Under the pieces are notes generated by a model. It did no database searches and was not told the origin of the DNA. It saw only the letters and a program-made list of their open reading frames with translations. This document shows, one piece after another, positions 1 through 8,575 of a DNA stretch of 64,000 nucleotides. Position numbers and translations under genes: made by a program. Positions within the stretch are counted from its first letter, which is position 1; the number at the start of each line of letters is the position of its first letter. The stretch covers positions 1 through 64,000 of the forward strand of contig NZ_LBMW01000033.1 of NCBI RefSeq assembly GCF_026168105.1, in the 5' to 3' direction. This DNA comes from Streptomyces hygroscopicus. Its GTDB lineage: Bacteria > Actinomycetota > Actinomycetes > Streptomycetales > Streptomycetaceae.

Positions 1-1
1 C

Positions 2-703
2 CACACCCCGCACGAACAAACCTCATACGAGTCCGCCCCGCCCGGCCACACCCCCTACGCCCACACCCCCACCCTCGCCGGTCAGGTCATCCCCCTCCGC
101 ATCCCCTACGACATCCGCGCCGAAGTCGTCGCCGACACCCTCGTCCGGATCGTCGCCACCCAGGGCGGGCGCGTCGAGGTCGATCACGCGCGGCCCGGTG
201 AGACCGTCGACCTGCGGCCCGTTCCGGCCCCGGAGGACCCCGCTCCCCTCGGCGCCGACGCCGCACGCTGGGCCCTGCTGTACCCGGCCGCGCACGACCG
301 GCCCAGGATCACTGCCGACCATCTGCTGCAGCGCGAGAGCAACCCCCTCTTCCGGGTCCGTTACGCACACGCCCGAGCGCGTGCCCTGAGCCGTAACGCC
401 GCGCGCCTCCGGTTCGACGGTCTTCCCGGTGACGTGGCGGATGCCGCCTGTCTCGTCCGTGCCCTCGCCGAGTACCCGAACGTCCTCACCCAGGCGGCCG
501 CCCATCGCGCGCCCGACCGGCTCGCCCGGCACCTCGTCGTCGTCGCCGACGCCCTGCTTGCCTTCCAGCACACCGTGCTCCCGCTGGGCGACGAGAAACC
601 CTCGGCCGCCCACCGCGCCCGGCTCGCCCTCGCCGAAGCAGCCGGAACGGTGCTGGCCGGCGGCCTGTCCCTGCTCGGCATCAGTGCCCCCGACTACCTC
701 TGA
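2..703 (+). CDS. nrtL: ArgS-related anticodon-binding protein NrtL (3' part)
   Basis: This is the C-terminal part of a protein cut by the left window edge; about 233 residues remain and end at TGA. The segment NPLFRVRYAHARARALSR matches the DALR anticodon-binding domain of arginyl-tRNA synthetase (usually NPVYYVQYAHAR). The position where ArgRS carries KMSKS instead reads HARPGETVDL, so the signature loop of the catalytic domain is degenerate. NrtL-type proteins are known ArgRS relatives encoded upstream of lysA in Streptomyces. A role in tRNA binding is inferred; true synthetase activity is doubtful. lysA starts 18 bases after the stop, so the two are probably co-transcribed from a promoter outside the window. 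Confidence 0.8.
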   Translation, partial: HTPHEQTSYESAPPGHTPYAHTPTLAGQVIPLRIPYDIRAEVVADTLVRIVATQGGRVEVDHARPGETVDLRPVPAPEDPAPLGADAARWALLYPAAHDRPRITADHLLQRESNPLFRVRYAHARARALSRNAARLRFDGLPGDVADAACLVRALAEYPNVLTQAAAHRAPDRLARHLVVVADALLAFQHTVLPLGDEKPSAAHRARLALAEAAGTVLAGGLSLLGISAPDYL

Positions 704-720
704 GAGAGCCCAGACCCGAC

Positions 721-2112
721 ATGAGCCGTTCCGCACACCCCGCCGGGCCCCGCCACGCCGACGTCCTGCCTGAGGGCCACTACTCCGCCCCGCCCGCCGA
801 TCTCAACGTCCTGGACCCCAAGGTGTGGGCCCAGACCGTCACCCGGGGCGAGGACGGCGCCGTCCGCGTCGGCGGCGTCGATGTGAAGACTCTCGCCGAG
901 CAGTTCGGCACCCCCGCCTACTTCATCGACGAGGCCGACTTCCGGGCCCGGGCGCGGGCCTGGCGTACCGCTTTCGGGGCCGACGCCGACGTGTTCTACG
1001 CGGGCAAGGCCTTCCTGTCCCGCGCCGTGGTGCGCTGGCTGCACGAGGAGGGACTCAACCTCGACGTGTGCTCGGGGGGTGAGCTGACCACCGCGCTCTC
1101 CGGCGGTATGCCCGCGGACCGCATCGCCTTCCACGGCAACAACAAGTCTGCCGAGGAGATCACCCAGGCGATCGAGAGCGGCGTCGGGCGGATCGTCCTC
1201 GACTCCTTCCAGGAGATCGTGCGCGTCGCGCACATCGCCCACTCCCTCGGCAGGCGGCAGCGGGTGCAGATCCGGGTGACCGTCGGCGTCGAGGCGCACA
1301 CGCACGAGTTCATCGCCACCGCGCACGAGGACCAGAAGTTCGGGATCCCGCTCGCCGGCGGTCAGGCAGCCGAGGCCGTACGTCGCGCCCTGCAGCTCGA
1401 CGGGCTCGAACTCATCGGCATCCACAGCCACATCGGTTCGCAGATCTTCGACATGTCGGGCTTCGAGGTCGCCGCCCACCGGGTCGTGGGACTTCTCAAG
1501 GACATCCGGGACGAGCACGGCGTCGAACTGCCCGAGATCGACCTCGGGGGCGGGCTCGGGATCGCGTACACCAGTGACGACGATCCCCGTGAGCCGCACG
1601 AGATCGCCAAGGCGCTCACCGAGATCGTCTCGCGCGAGTGCGACGCCGCCCGGCTGCGCACCCCCCGTATCTCCGTGGAACCGGGGCGCGCCATCGTCGG
1701 GCCCACCGCCTTCACGCTGTACGAGGTCGGCACCATCAAGCCGCTCGAGGGGCTGCGGACGTACGTCTCCGTCGACGGCGGCATGTCCGACAACATCCGC
1801 ACCGCGCTGTACGACGCCGAGTACAGTGTCGCCCTCGTCTCCCGCGCGTCCGACGCCGAGCCCATGCTGGTCCGGGTCGTCGGAAAGCACTGCGAGAGCG
1901 GCGACATCGTCGTACGGGACGCCTTCCTGCCCGCCGACCTGGCGCCCGGTGACCTCATCGCCGTGCCCGCCACCGGCGCTTACTGCCGGTCGATGGCCAG
2001 CAACTACAACCACGCGCTCCGCCCGCCCGTCGTCGCCGTGAACGACGGCGAGGCCCGGGTGATCGTCCGCCGTGAGACGGAGGACGACCTTCTCCGGCTC
2101 GATGTCGGGTGA
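721..2112 (+). CDS. lysA: Diaminopimelate decarboxylase
   Basis: This PLP-dependent enzyme converts meso-diaminopimelate to L-lysine, the last step of lysine synthesis, in the cytosol. The 463-residue length fits actinobacterial LysA. The alanine-racemase-like barrel carries the PLP lysine in FYAGKAF (K96), glycine-rich phosphate-binding loops (HSHIGSQ, DLGGGLGI) and the active-site Cys in GKHCESGD (C391). A late YCRSMASNYN motif is also typical. The start is the ATG 18 bases after nrtL; no strong Shine-Dalgarno is visible, so translational coupling is likely. A long hairpin follows the stop, separating lysA from hom. Confidence 0.97.
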   Translation: MSRSAHPAGPRHADVLPEGHYSAPPADLNVLDPKVWAQTVTRGEDGAVRVGGVDVKTLAEQFGTPAYFIDEADFRARARAWRTAFGADADVFYAGKAFLSRAVVRWLHEEGLNLDVCSGGELTTALSGGMPADRIAFHGNNKSAEEITQAIESGVGRIVLDSFQEIVRVAHIAHSLGRRQRVQIRVTVGVEAHTHEFIATAHEDQKFGIPLAGGQAAEAVRRALQLDGLELIGIHSHIGSQIFDMSGFEVAAHRVVGLLKDIRDEHGVELPEIDLGGGLGIAYTSDDDPREPHEIAKALTEIVSRECDAARLRTPRISVEPGRAIVGPTAFTLYEVGTIKPLEGLRTYVSVDGGMSDNIRTALYDAEYSVALVSRASDAEPMLVRVVGKHCESGDIVVRDAFLPADLAPGDLIAVPATGAYCRSMASNYNHALRPPVVAVNDGEARVIVRRETEDDLLRLDVG

Positions 2113-2128
2113 GTGGTGAGTGGTGAGT
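2108..2128 (+). repeat. Triple GGTGAGT tandem repeat at lysA stop
   Basis: Three perfect head-to-tail copies of the 7-mer GGTGAGT overlap the lysA stop codon. No function is known; it could arise by slippage. Confidence 0.6.
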
Positions 2129-2134
2129 GACGGA

Positions 2135-2179
2135 CCGGTGCCGGGACGGGCCCGCCGAGGGCGCCCGACCCGGCACCGG
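2135..2179 (+). terminator. lysA terminator hairpin
   Basis: The arms CCGGTGCCGGG and CCCGGCACCGG pair perfectly over 11 bp. After an A-A mismatch the stem continues with CGGGC/GCCCG around an 11-base loop. No U-tract follows, as is common for Streptomyces terminators. It isolates lysA from hom. Confidence 0.8.
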
Positions 2180-2258
2180 ATCGCCGAGGGCAGCGACGGT
2201 GGCTGGAGGCTCCCTTGAGGCCCCGAAGCACGACGGAAGATCTTCCTGTCTTTCGTCG

Positions 2259-2287
2259 CTGACAAGATGAAATAGACATCTCACGAT
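2259..2287 (+). promoter_or_regulatory. Candidate hom promoter
   Basis: A CTGACA -35-like box, a 17-base spacer and a CACGAT -10-like box lie upstream of hom, downstream of the lysA terminator. The -35 is good and the -10 is poor. A 12-bp palindrome GGAAGATCTTCC lies just upstream at 2235-2246 and could be an operator. This is inferred from position and motif only. Confidence 0.3.
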
Positions 2288-2316
2288 CCGGACGAAGGGC
2301 AGAAATGCCCGTCCGG
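2288..2316 (+). promoter_or_regulatory. Bulged hairpin in hom leader
   Basis: CCGGAC pairs with GTCCGG and GGGCA pairs with TGCCC around a GAAA tetraloop, with a three-base bulge (GAA) on the 5' side. It ends 47 bases before the hom start and may be an RNA control element or stability hairpin. Confidence 0.45.
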
Positions 2317-2363
2317 TGAGTGAGACTGGTCCAACCGTAGACCGCATGAGGAAACGAGGTCGG

Positions 2364-3656
2364 ATGATGCGTACGCGTCCGCTGAAGGTGGCGCTGCTGG
2401 GCTGTGGGGTTGTCGGCTCAGAGGTGGCGCGCATCATGACGACGCACGCCGACGACCTCGCTGCCCGCATCGGCGCCCCGGTGGAGCTCGCCGGCGTGGC
2501 CGTACGACGCCCGTCCAAGGTCCGGGAGGGGGTCCCGGCCGATCTCGTCACCACCGACGCCACCGCCCTCGTCAAACGCGGCGACATTGATGTCGTGGTC
2601 GAGGTCATCGGCGGGATCGAGCCCGCCCGGACCCTCATCACCACCGCCTTCGAGCACGGCGCCTCCGTCGTGTCCGCCAACAAGGCGCTGCTCGCCCAGG
2701 ACGGGGCCGCCCTGCACGCCGCCGCCGAGGAGCACGACAAGGACCTCTACTACGAGGCCGCCGTCGCCGGTGCCATCCCGCTGATCCGGCCGCTGCGCGA
2801 GTCCCTGGCCGGCGACAAGGTCAACCGCGTGCTCGGCATCGTCAACGGGACGACCAACTTCATCCTCGACAAGATGGACTCCACCGGCGCCGGGTACCAG
2901 GAGGCCCTCGACGAGGCCACCGCTCTCGGTTACGCGGAGGCCGACCCCACCGCGGACGTCGAGGGGTTCGACGCGGCCGCCAAGGCCGCCATCCTCGCCG
3001 GGATCGCCTTCCACACGCGCGTGCGCCTCGACGACGTCTACCGCGAGGGCATGACCGAGGTCACCGCCGCCGACTTCGCCTCCGCCAAGCAGATGGGCTG
3101 CACCATCAAACTGCTCGCCATCTGCGAGCGCGCCGCCGACGGGGGCTCGGTCACCGCGCGCGTGCACCCCGCCATGATTCCGCTGACCCACCCCCTCGCC
3201 TCCGTGCGCGGCGCGTACAACGCCGTCTTCGTGGAGTCCGACGCCGCGGGCCAGCTGATGTTCTACGGGCCGGGTGCGGGCGGCTCGCCGACCGCCTCCG
3301 CCGTGCTCGGGGATCTCGTCGCCGTGTGCCGCAACCGGCTCAGCGGCGCCACGGGACCCGGCGAGTCCGCGTACGCCGCCCTGCCCGTCTCGCCGATGGG
3401 CGATGTCGTCACGCGCTACCACATCAGCCTTGACGTCGCCGACAAACCGGGTGTACTCGCCCAGGTCGCCACCGTGTTCGCCGAGCACCACGTCTCGATC
3501 GATACGGTTCGCCAGCAGGGCAAGGACGGCGAGGCCTCCCTCGTCGTCGTGACCCACCGTGCGTCCGACGCGTCCCTGGCCGGGACCGTCGAGGCGCTGC
3601 GCAGCCTCGACACCGTGCGGGGTGTCGCCAGCATCATGCGGGTTGAAGGAGAGTAA
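2364..3656 (+). CDS. hom: Homoserine dehydrogenase
   Basis: It reduces aspartate semialdehyde to homoserine with NAD(P)H, committing carbon to threonine and methionine. The chosen ATG gives 430 residues starting MMRTRPLKVALLGCGVVGSE; GAGGAAACGAGG just upstream is the ribosome-binding site, and the frame stays open further upstream. An N-terminal Rossmann fold (GCGVVGSE) is followed by the catalytic domain (VNGTTNFIL, EGFDAAAKAAILA) and a C-terminal ACT domain (ISLDVADKPGVLAQVA) expected to mediate threonine feedback inhibition. thrC follows after 6 bases, so the two form an operon. Confidence 0.97.
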   Translation: MMRTRPLKVALLGCGVVGSEVARIMTTHADDLAARIGAPVELAGVAVRRPSKVREGVPADLVTTDATALVKRGDIDVVVEVIGGIEPARTLITTAFEHGASVVSANKALLAQDGAALHAAAEEHDKDLYYEAAVAGAIPLIRPLRESLAGDKVNRVLGIVNGTTNFILDKMDSTGAGYQEALDEATALGYAEADPTADVEGFDAAAKAAILAGIAFHTRVRLDDVYREGMTEVTAADFASAKQMGCTIKLLAICERAADGGSVTARVHPAMIPLTHPLASVRGAYNAVFVESDAAGQLMFYGPGAGGSPTASAVLGDLVAVCRNRLSGATGPGESAYAALPVSPMGDVVTRYHISLDVADKPGVLAQVATVFAEHHVSIDTVRQQGKDGEASLVVVTHRASDASLAGTVEALRSLDTVRGVASIMRVEGE

Positions 3657-3662
3657 CCAGCA

Positions 3663-4721
3663 ATGACCCACCAGTGGCGCGGAATCATCGAGGAGTACCG
3701 GGACAGGTTGCCGGTCTCCGACAGCACGCCGGTCGTCACGCTCCGCGAGGGCGGCACGCCGCTCGTGCCCGCGCAGGTCCTGTCCGAGCGCACCGGCTGT
3801 GACGTTCATCTCAAGGTGGAGGGCGCCAACCCCACCGGGTCCTTCAAGGACCGCGGCATGACCATGGCCATCTCCAAGGCCAAGGAGGAGGGCGCCAAGG
3901 CGGTCATCTGCGCCTCCACCGGCAACACCTCCGCGAGCGCCGCCGCCTACGCCGTGCGCGCCGGCATGGTCTCGGCCGTGCTCGTGCCGCAGGGCAAGAT
4001 CGCGCTCGGCAAGATGGGCCAGGCCCTTGTGCACGGCGCGAAGATCCTCCAGGTCGACGGCAACTTCGACGACTGCCTCACGCTGGCGCGGGCGCTGTCG
4101 GACAACTACCCGGTGGCGCTGGTCAATTCGGTCAACCCGGTGCGAATCGAGGGGCAGAAGACCGCGGCCTTCGAGATCGTGGACATGCTCGGCGACGCAC
4201 CCGACATCCATGTCCTGCCGGTCGGCAACGCGGGCAACATCACCGCCTACTGGAAGGGCTACCGGGAGTACGCCGCCGACGGCGTCGCCCGGCGGACCCC
4301 GCGCATGTGGGGGTTCCAGGCCTCCGGTTCTGCCCCGATCGTGCGCGGTGAGGTCGTCAAGGACCCGTCGACCATCGCCACCGCGATCCGTATCGGGAAC
4401 CCGGCGTCCTGGAAGTACGCGCTCGCGGCGCGGGACGAGTCGGGCGGCCTCATCGACGAGGTGACGGACCGTGAAATCCTGCGCGCCTACCGTCTGTTGG
4501 CCGCCCAGGAGGGCGTCTTCGTCGAGCCCGCGTCCGCCGCGTCCGTCGCCGGTCTGCTGAAGGCCGCCGAGCAGGGCAGGGTCGACCCGGGGCAGCGGAT
4601 CGTGTGCACCGTCACCGGCAACGGCCTCAAGGATCCCGACTGGGCCGTCGCGGGCGCCCCCCAGCCGGTCACCGTCCCGGTGGACGCGGCGACGGCGGCC
4701 GAGCGGCTCGGCCTCGCGTAA
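3663..4721 (+). CDS. thrC: Threonine synthase
   Basis: This PLP enzyme converts O-phosphohomoserine to threonine. The 352-residue protein belongs to the short bacterial fold-type II class. The PLP lysine lies in GSFKDRGM (K62), and the phosphate-binding glycine loop is VGNAGNITAYWKG. The Shine-Dalgarno AAGGAGAG overlaps the end of hom, so the genes are translationally close. Threonine synthesis is completed by thrB, which sits 240 bases downstream with its own leader. Confidence 0.96.
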   Translation: MTHQWRGIIEEYRDRLPVSDSTPVVTLREGGTPLVPAQVLSERTGCDVHLKVEGANPTGSFKDRGMTMAISKAKEEGAKAVICASTGNTSASAAAYAVRAGMVSAVLVPQGKIALGKMGQALVHGAKILQVDGNFDDCLTLARALSDNYPVALVNSVNPVRIEGQKTAAFEIVDMLGDAPDIHVLPVGNAGNITAYWKGYREYAADGVARRTPRMWGFQASGSAPIVRGEVVKDPSTIATAIRIGNPASWKYALAARDESGGLIDEVTDREILRAYRLLAAQEGVFVEPASAASVAGLLKAAEQGRVDPGQRIVCTVTGNGLKDPDWAVAGAPQPVTVPVDAATAAERLGLA

Positions 4722-4837
4722 CGCGACCGCCGGCGGGGGATAACCCTGTAGGCACCTCGCAGAGGGGGCACAGGGGGCTTACGACACGCATCGTGCGCCT
4801 CCTGTGCGCCCTATGTCGCCACAGAACCTTCCTTCGA

Positions 4838-4843
4838 TAGGCT
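4838..4843 (+). promoter_or_regulatory. Candidate -10 box of thrB
   Basis: TAGGCT fits the Streptomyces TAGNNT -10 pattern, 118 bases before thrB. The -35 region (GTCGCC) is poor. The 240-base thrC-thrB gap suggests a separate promoter. Confidence 0.3.
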
Positions 4844-4961
4844 GTACCGAACCCGCCCGCCGCATATGCCGCGGTGCCGCGCCGCCCCTGCGGCCTTCGG
4901 GTCTTCCGCACGTATCGAATGTCATTCGACCATCACGCAGCTCAAGGAGAGTCATCGAGCG

Positions 4962-5876
4962 ATGGCCGGTCCAGCGTTCCGCGCCGCCGCCGTCCGGGTG
5001 CGCGTCCCCGCCACCAGCGCCAACCTCGGTCCGGGCTTCGATGCCCTGGGCCTCGCGCTGGGGCTCTACGACGACGTGGTCGTCCGGGTGGCCGACTCCG
5101 GGCTGCACATCGACATCGCGGGTGAGGGCAACGAGACGCTTCCGCGCGACGAGAGTCATCTCCTCGTACGGTCGCTGCGTGCTGCCTTCGATTCCCTCGG
5201 CGGGCAGCCGCGCGGCCTGGAAATCGTCTGTGCCAACCGGATTCCGCACGGTCGGGGTCTTGGCTCCTCCTCCGCCGCGATCTGCGCCGGAATCGTCGCC
5301 GCCCGCGCCGTGACCATAGGTGGCGACCGGCTCGACGACTCCGCGCTCCTGGAGCTCGCCACCGAGATCGAGGGCCACCCCGACAACGTAGCGGCCTGTC
5401 TGCTCGGCGGATTCACGCTCTCCTGGATGGACCGCGGCGCCGCCCGCGCGATCCGCATGGACCCCGCGGATTCCATCGTTCCGGTGGTTTTCGTGCCCGG
5501 AAAGCCGGTCCTGACCGAGACGGCGCGCGGACTTCTCCCGCGCACCGTTCCGCACGTCGACGCCGCCGCCAACGCGGGCCGCGCCGCTCTGCTCGTCGAG
5601 GCTCTGACCCGGCGCCCCGAGCTGCTGCTGCCCGCCACCGAGGACCGCCTCCACCAGGAGTACCGGGCCCCGGCGATGCCGGAGAGCGCCGTGCTGGTGG
5701 AGCGGCTGCGGGCCGACGGGATTCCCGCCGTCATCTCCGGTGCGGGGCCCACGGTCCTGGCGCTGGCCGACGACGACAGCGCCGACAAGGTGGCCGACCT
5801 GGCGGGCGAGGGCTGGGCCGCCAACCGGCTGGACCTGGACAGCCAGGGAGCGAGCGTGCTGCCGCTTGCGCCCTGA
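4962..5876 (+). CDS. thrB: Homoserine kinase
   Basis: It phosphorylates homoserine to O-phosphohomoserine, the ThrC substrate. The 304-residue protein is a GHMP-family kinase: the N-terminal VPATSANLGPGFDALGLAL motif, the ATP-binding loop HGRGLGSSSAAICAG and a late glycine-rich segment (ISGAGPTVLAL) are all present. The ATG was chosen because AAGGAGAG precedes it and the product begins in the conserved way; the frame is open for a further 96 bases upstream. It is separated from thrC by 240 bases, unlike tighter hom-thrC-thrB operons. Confidence 0.95.
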   Translation: MAGPAFRAAAVRVRVPATSANLGPGFDALGLALGLYDDVVVRVADSGLHIDIAGEGNETLPRDESHLLVRSLRAAFDSLGGQPRGLEIVCANRIPHGRGLGSSSAAICAGIVAARAVTIGGDRLDDSALLELATEIEGHPDNVAACLLGGFTLSWMDRGAARAIRMDPADSIVPVVFVPGKPVLTETARGLLPRTVPHVDAAANAGRAALLVEALTRRPELLLPATEDRLHQEYRAPAMPESAVLVERLRADGIPAVISGAGPTVLALADDDSADKVADLAGEGWAANRLDLDSQGASVLPLAP

Positions 5877-5902
5877 CACACGGTTGCCGGATTTCGAGAG
5901 GG

Positions 5903-5929
5903 GGAATGTTTGTTGGATCCGGTAGTGTT
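5903..5929 (+). promoter_or_regulatory. rho promoter region
   Basis: A TAGTGT box (5923-5928) fits a sigma-HrdB -10, but its -35 is poor. The same stretch also reads GGAAT-N19-GTT (GGAAT at 5903, GTT at 5927), one base longer than the sigma-R consensus spacing. Transcription from here leaves a leader of about 350 bases before rho. Confidence 0.4.
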
Positions 5930-6110
5930 AACCTCAAGTCTGCACCCGACCCCGCCATGGCGAGGTGCTTCGTGTCCCCGTCCGGGACAACCATTCTTCC
6001 GGGAGCCTCCCAAGCCGCACTGTGTTTCGTATCTCGTACCCGAGCAGTACGCGGTACGTGGACACTGAGCGGGTTGCCGAGCACGCTCCGGAATCGGCGT
6101 GACCAAGCCG

Positions 6111-6182
6111 CCTGACACAAAACCGGGTGTCAGGGCTTTGGGAAGCGCCATCACCAGATATCTCTTCCGCCGCTTTGGCGGA
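6111..6182 (+). promoter_or_regulatory. Structured rho leader with two hairpins
   Basis: The 407 bases between thrB and rho hold no credible gene. Two hairpins lie in the leader: CCTGACAC/GTGTCAGG (6111-6134, 8-base loop) and TCCGCC/GGCGGA (6166-6182, 5-base loop). Rho is known to control its own leader by attenuation in other bacteria; a similar role here is inferred from leader length. Confidence 0.4.
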
Positions 6183-6283
6183 CCACCGCCCCGGCACGGT
6201 CCACAAAGACGGGACCGAAGTCGGACAGCACAACCGGTCGCCGAGCCAGACAGGCCGACGTCCGCTCCAGGGAAGGACCCTTC

Positions 6284-8245
6284 GTGAGCGACACCACCGA
6301 TCTGATGGGCGCACGTGTCGAGGAGACCGCTGCCGCGCCCTCCACGGACGCCTCCGCGCCTGCCACCGGTGCCGGCTCCCGGCGGCGCCGCGGTACCGGC
6401 CTCGAGGGCATGGTGCTGGCCGAGCTGCAGCAGGTCGCATCCGGCCTCGGCATCAGGGGCACCGCGCGTATGCGCAAGAGCCAGCTGATCGAGGTCATCA
6501 AGGAGGCGCAGGCCGGGGGAGGCGGAGCCGCCCCGGCCAAGGCCGAGGCCGCCACCGAGGCCAAGCCGAAGCGCCGGGCCACCTCCCGGGCCCGTACCGG
6601 CGCCGAGGCCTCCGCGGCCGAGCCGAAGGCCGACAAGCCCGCCGAGCAGCCCGCGGCCCAGCAGCAGATCGAGATCCCCGGCCAGGGAGCCGGTGACGAC
6701 GCCCCGGCCGAGCGCCGCCGGCGCCGCGCCACCGCCGAGGCCGGCAGCCCGGAGACGGTCACCGCCGAGGCGAAGAGCGAGCCGAAGGCCGAGACCCCGG
6801 CCCAGGCGCAGCCGCAGGGCGATGCCGGTGAGGGCGGCGAGGGCCGCCGCCGCGACCGCCGCGAGCGGGGCCGGGACCGGGACCGGGACCGTCGTGGCAA
6901 GGGCGACGACCAGCAGCAGGGCCAGGGCGGTCAGCAGCGCCAGCAGCAGAGCCAGCAGCAGGGCGGCGGACGCCAGGACCGGCAGCGGCCCGACGAGGAC
7001 GGGGACGACTTCGAGGGCGGCCGCCGGGGCCGTCGCGGCCGCTACCGCGACCGCAGGGGCCGCCGTGGCCGTGACGAAATCGCCGAGCCGCAGCTCGCCG
7101 AGGACGACGTCCTGATCCCCGTCGCGGGCATCCTGGACATCCTCGACAACTACGCCTTCATCCGTACGTCGGGGTACCTGCCGGGTCCGAACGACGTGTA
7201 CGTCTCCCTCGCCCAGGTCCGCAAGAACGGCCTGCGCAAGGGCGACCACATCACCGGCGCGGTCCGCCAGCCGAAGGAGGGCGAGCGCCGCGAGAAGTTC
7301 AACGCGCTGGTCCGCCTCGACTCCGTCAACGGCATGGCGCCCGAACACGGCCGTGGCCGCCCGGAGTTCAACAAGCTGACCCCGCTGTACCCGCAGGACC
7401 GCCTCCGTCTGGAGACGGACCCGGGCGTGCTGACCACCCGCATCATCGACCTGGTGTCGCCGATCGGCAAGGGCCAGCGCGGTCTGATCGTGGCCCCGCC
7501 GAAGACCGGCAAGACCATGATCATGCAGGCGATCGCCAATGCGATCACCCACAACAACCCCGAGTGCCACCTGATGGTCGTCCTCGTCGACGAGCGTCCG
7601 GAAGAGGTCACCGACATGCAGCGGTCGGTCAAGGGCGAGGTCATCTCCTCGACCTTCGACCGCCCGGCCGAGGACCACACCACGGTCGCGGAGCTCGCCA
7701 TCGAGCGGGCCAAGCGCCTGGTGGAGCTGGGCCATGACGTCGTCGTCCTGCTCGACTCGATCACGCGTCTGGGCCGTGCGTACAACCTCGCCGCGCCCGC
7801 CTCCGGCCGCATCCTGTCCGGTGGTGTCGACTCGACCGCGTTGTACCCGCCGAAGCGCTTCTTCGGTGCGGCGCGCAACATCGAGGACGGCGGCTCCCTG
7901 ACGATCCTCGCCACCGCGCTGGTCGACACCGGCTCGCGCATGGACGAGGTGATCTTCGAGGAGTTCAAGGGCACCGGCAACATGGAGCTCAAGCTCGACC
8001 GGAAGCTCGCCGACAAGCGCATCTTCCCGGCGGTGGACGTGGACGCGTCCGGCACCCGCAAGGAGGAGATCCTGCTCGGCGCCGAGGAGCTCAACATCGT
8101 CTGGAAACTGCGCCGGGTGCTGCACGCGCTCGACCAGCAGCAGGCGATCGAGCTGCTCCTCGACAAGATGAAGCAGACCAAGTCGAACGTCGAGTTCCTG
8201 ATGCAGATCCAGAAGACGACGCCGGCGCCGGGCAACGGCGACTGA
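6284..8245 (+). CDS. rho: Transcription termination factor Rho
   Basis: Rho is a hexameric RNA-dependent ATPase that ends transcription. The GTG start follows GGAAGGA. At 653 residues it is much longer than E. coli Rho (419) because of an actinobacterial insertion. A LEGMVLAELQQVASGLGI helix domain lies near residues 40-70. Then comes a roughly 200-residue low-complexity stretch rich in Arg, Gly, Gln and Asp (RGRDRDRDRRGKG, QQRQQQSQQQGGG). The RNA-binding OB domain follows, then the RecA-like motor with Walker A PPKTGKT (K410) and Walker B VVVLLDS (D491). The Arg/Gln-rich insert is expected to add RNA affinity. The gene is monocistronic, with a strong terminator downstream. Confidence 0.97.
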   Translation: MSDTTDLMGARVEETAAAPSTDASAPATGAGSRRRRGTGLEGMVLAELQQVASGLGIRGTARMRKSQLIEVIKEAQAGGGGAAPAKAEAATEAKPKRRATSRARTGAEASAAEPKADKPAEQPAAQQQIEIPGQGAGDDAPAERRRRRATAEAGSPETVTAEAKSEPKAETPAQAQPQGDAGEGGEGRRRDRRERGRDRDRDRRGKGDDQQQGQGGQQRQQQSQQQGGGRQDRQRPDEDGDDFEGGRRGRRGRYRDRRGRRGRDEIAEPQLAEDDVLIPVAGILDILDNYAFIRTSGYLPGPNDVYVSLAQVRKNGLRKGDHITGAVRQPKEGERREKFNALVRLDSVNGMAPEHGRGRPEFNKLTPLYPQDRLRLETDPGVLTTRIIDLVSPIGKGQRGLIVAPPKTGKTMIMQAIANAITHNNPECHLMVVLVDERPEEVTDMQRSVKGEVISSTFDRPAEDHTTVAELAIERAKRLVELGHDVVVLLDSITRLGRAYNLAAPASGRILSGGVDSTALYPPKRFFGAARNIEDGGSLTILATALVDTGSRMDEVIFEEFKGTGNMELKLDRKLADKRIFPAVDVDASGTRKEEILLGAEELNIVWKLRRVLHALDQQQAIELLLDKMKQTKSNVEFLMQIQKTTPAPGNGD

Positions 8246-8258
8246 GCAGGTCTTCACG

Positions 8259-8302
8259 GCACAGGGCCGCTCCCGTCTCACAGGAGGGGGGCGGCCCTGT
8301 GC
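8259..8302 (+). terminator. rho terminator
   Basis: GCACAGGGCCGC and GCGGCCCTGTGC form a perfect 12-bp stem around a 20-base loop, 14 bases after the rho stop. The remaining bases to the next gene (8303-8575) carry no gene; a weak hairpin CTCCGT/ACGGAG lies at about 8516-8535. Confidence 0.85.
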
Positions 8303-8575
8303 GTTGCCGCAGGTGCTGTGCGGGGGCCGGAGGCGCGGTGGGCGGGCCGGAGGTGCGATGTGCGAGACATTTGCCACAGGGTGCCGGTTTGGAGCGGTAT
8401 GGCAACCGCGGAGGAAATCGCAGGTGAGCGCGGATGGTGTCGCCGGGCGGTGACCCGGTGTGTTCAACGGCCCACGTAACGGGCACGCTGCGTTGTGCAA
8501 CCCTGTCTCCGGTTTCTCCGTCTGACCGAACGGAGTAACGATGGACCAGTACAGGCCGCCAGGACTGAGGAGCAC

